The position numbers and the translations under genes were made by a program. From Planctomycetota bacterium (GTDB lineage Bacteria; Planctomycetota; Phycisphaerae; WQYP01): DNA of 6,291 bases. Shown here piece after piece: positions 5,429-6,291 of this stretch. The notes under the pieces are model-generated. The model was not told the DNA's origin and ran no database searches. It was given only the letters and a program-made list of their open reading frames with translations. Each line of letters starts with the position of its first letter. Position 1 is the stretch's first letter. Location: the NCBI GenBank assembly GCA_021795535.1, contig JAJYPG010000084.1, positions 1 through 6,291 of the forward strand, written 5' to 3'.

Positions 5429-5809
5429 ATGTCATCACCTTCGGATCGTTTTTACACCAGCACACATGAATGGATCAAGCCGGATGGCGATGGCGTACTG
5501 ATAGGTATAAGCAAGTTCGCGGTTGACGAACTGACCGATGTCACGTTTGTGGAGATGCCCGCGGTGGGAAAACCGGTGGTGGCCGGCAAGGCATTTGGCG
5601 AGGTGGAATCAGTCAAAGCCACAAGTGAAATTTATGCCCCGCTGGATGGCGAAATTATGGCCGTGAACCAGGCAGTAAAAGATGATCCGTCTCTTCTGAA
5701 TCAGGACCCTTATGAGTTGGGCTGGCTCATTCGCGTAAAGACCGGCCAGAAGGACTTCTCCGCATTCATGACCGCCGAAAAATATGATGCGGCGCACGGG
5801 CACGGATAA
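5429..5809 (+). CDS. gcvH: glycine cleavage system H-protein (lipoyl carrier)
   Basis: A 126-residue cytosolic protein whose lipoylated lysine shuttles the aminomethyl group among the P-, T- and L-proteins. The motif ESVKA (60-64) marks Lys63 as the lipoyl attachment site. Typical family segments surround it: YTSTHEWI (9-16), IGISKFAVDELTDVTFVEMP (25-44), FGEVESVK (56-63), YAPLDGEI (69-76), NQAVKDDPSLLNQDPY (80-95) and GWLIRVK (98-104). Length is normal; the short His/Gly end (AAHGHG) is non-conserved. AGGA at 5417-5420 lies eight bases before ATG 5429. A TATTAT at 5409-5414 could be a -10 box but has no good -35. It probably depends on read-through from gcvT, or on that weak promoter. gcvP and lpd are not seen here. 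Confidence 0.98.
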   Translation: MSSPSDRFYTSTHEWIKPDGDGVLIGISKFAVDELTDVTFVEMPAVGKPVVAGKAFGEVESVKATSEIYAPLDGEIMAVNQAVKDDPSLLNQDPYELGWLIRVKTGQKDFSAFMTAEKYDAAHGHG

Positions 5810-5852
5810 GAACCGGCAAAATCTGCGAGCCGTCAGACCAACAGAATCAACC

Positions 5853-5872
5853 ATCCATCACAATTGATGGAT
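5853..5872. terminator. hairpin between convergent genes, possible bidirectional terminator
   Basis: ATCCATCA (5853-5860) and TGATGGAT (5865-5872) form a perfect 8-bp stem with a CAAT loop, 43 bases after the gcvH stop and 19 bases past the stop of the opposing gene. Neither side has a clear T-tract, so termination is inferred mainly from its place between convergent genes. Confidence 0.45.
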
Positions 5873-5891
5873 ATGACAAGAACAAGGTGGG

Positions 5892-6284
5892 TTATTTGGC
5901 GATGGACAGATGGAACAGGGGTGGAAGCGGCCCTTTAATCGTTTGAAAAAAGGGATGGTCCAGATCCAGTCTGGCGAGAGGAGTTGACGCGGCTTTGGGC
6001 GAATTTCGCGGAACTGGCGCTGAAGCGGGCTTGGCGGCACGAACCGGTGCCGCTTTCCGCGGGCTGACGACGCGAACCGATTTGCCAAGTGCGGGCGGAA
6101 TTGAAATTTTAACGCTGGCCACGCGCGGCAGTACCACCGAGACCACTTTGGGAATTTTGGGTGCAATCGCCATTTTGATTGTTTTCGACGGCGAAGTTCC
6201 CACCAGAGCCTGACTTATCTGCTGCCAGTAAAATCCGCAAAAGATCAAGCCAACAATTAGTCCCAGAATGCCAAAACCGATCAT
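5892..6284 (-). CDS. hypothetical membrane-anchored Pro/Ala/Lys-rich protein (possibly 5'-incomplete)
   Basis: I do not recognise this family. The first ATG in the window gives 130 residues. Residues 2-19 (IGFGILGLIVGLIFCGFY) form a single hydrophobic helix fit for a membrane anchor. Residues 30-105 form a low-complexity, basic, Pro/Ala/Lys/Val-rich region (PKIPKVVSVVLPRV, PRKAAPVRAAKPASAP) that looks extended, as in periplasmic spacers. The last 25 residues (LDLDHPFFQTIKGPLPPLF) are less biased. The frame stays open to the window edge with CAG TGG before the ATG, and no ribosome site is visible in the seven bases left, so the true start may lie outside. Codon choice resembles the neighbouring genes. 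It converges on gcvH. A shorter plus-strand frame at 5995-6213 lies inside it and is judged a shadow. A role in envelope spanning or protein tethering is guesswork. Confidence 0.6.
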   Translation of the reverse strand: MIGFGILGLIVGLIFCGFYWQQISQALVGTSPSKTIKMAIAPKIPKVVSVVLPRVASVKISIPPALGKSVRVVSPRKAAPVRAAKPASAPVPRNSPKAASTPLARLDLDHPFFQTIKGPLPPLFHLSIAK

Positions 6285-6291
6285 CCACTGT

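Noticed and set aside
5995..6213. 72-codon plus-strand frame with a hydrophobic stretch
   Set aside because: It lies wholly inside the longer minus-strand frame, which has a clear membrane anchor and codon use like its neighbours.

Overview
The window is a stretch of bacterial chromosome, mostly housekeeping genes. I see no transposase, phage gene, CRISPR array, tRNA or rRNA. Base composition is moderately GC-rich, start sites carry Shine-Dalgarno motifs, and several sigma70-like promoters can be read. The wording of the T-protein (an LTRK stretch followed by G-x-x-RYCLVCN and GGILDDVIV) and the free-standing PleD-like receiver domain remind me of Planctomycetota or a related phylum. That is an impression from family memory, not a demonstrated assignment.

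Layout from left to right. A minus-strand gene for an IscA/ErpA-type iron-sulfur carrier begins at 134 and runs off the left edge. A 252-base divergent region (135-386) holds its promoter, an AT-rich tandem repeat, a cluster of GGACCA half-sites and a candidate promoter for the next gene. A 491-residue Fic-domain protein (387-1862, +) follows; it is the least ordinary gene here. After a gap with a doubtful 54-residue ORF and a weak promoter comes the GTPase Obg (2062-3300, +). A 282-base gap with a receiver promoter leads to a single-domain response regulator (3583-4089, +). Then come gcvT (4218-5327, +) and gcvH (5429-5809, +), the aminomethyl-transferase and lipoyl-carrier proteins of the glycine cleavage system. 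They are separated by 101 bases containing a good intrinsic terminator that overlaps a competing hairpin. A convergent minus-strand gene for a small membrane-anchored Pro/Ala/Lys-rich protein fills the right edge.

Functional links: only gcvT and gcvH clearly work together, in glycine oxidation and one-carbon supply. gcvP and lpd are not in the window, and the next gene is convergent, so a P-protein gene is not directly downstream. Fic, Obg and the receiver are co-directional but have gaps and their own promoter-like sites, so I do not read them as one operon. No strong new multi-gene system is visible. The most interesting signals are regulatory: the operator-like palindromes upstream of fic, the 16-nt direct repeats abutting the gcvT promoter, and the attenuator-like hairpins between gcvT and gcvH. 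The lone Fic protein with an unassigned C-terminal half is also worth attention.
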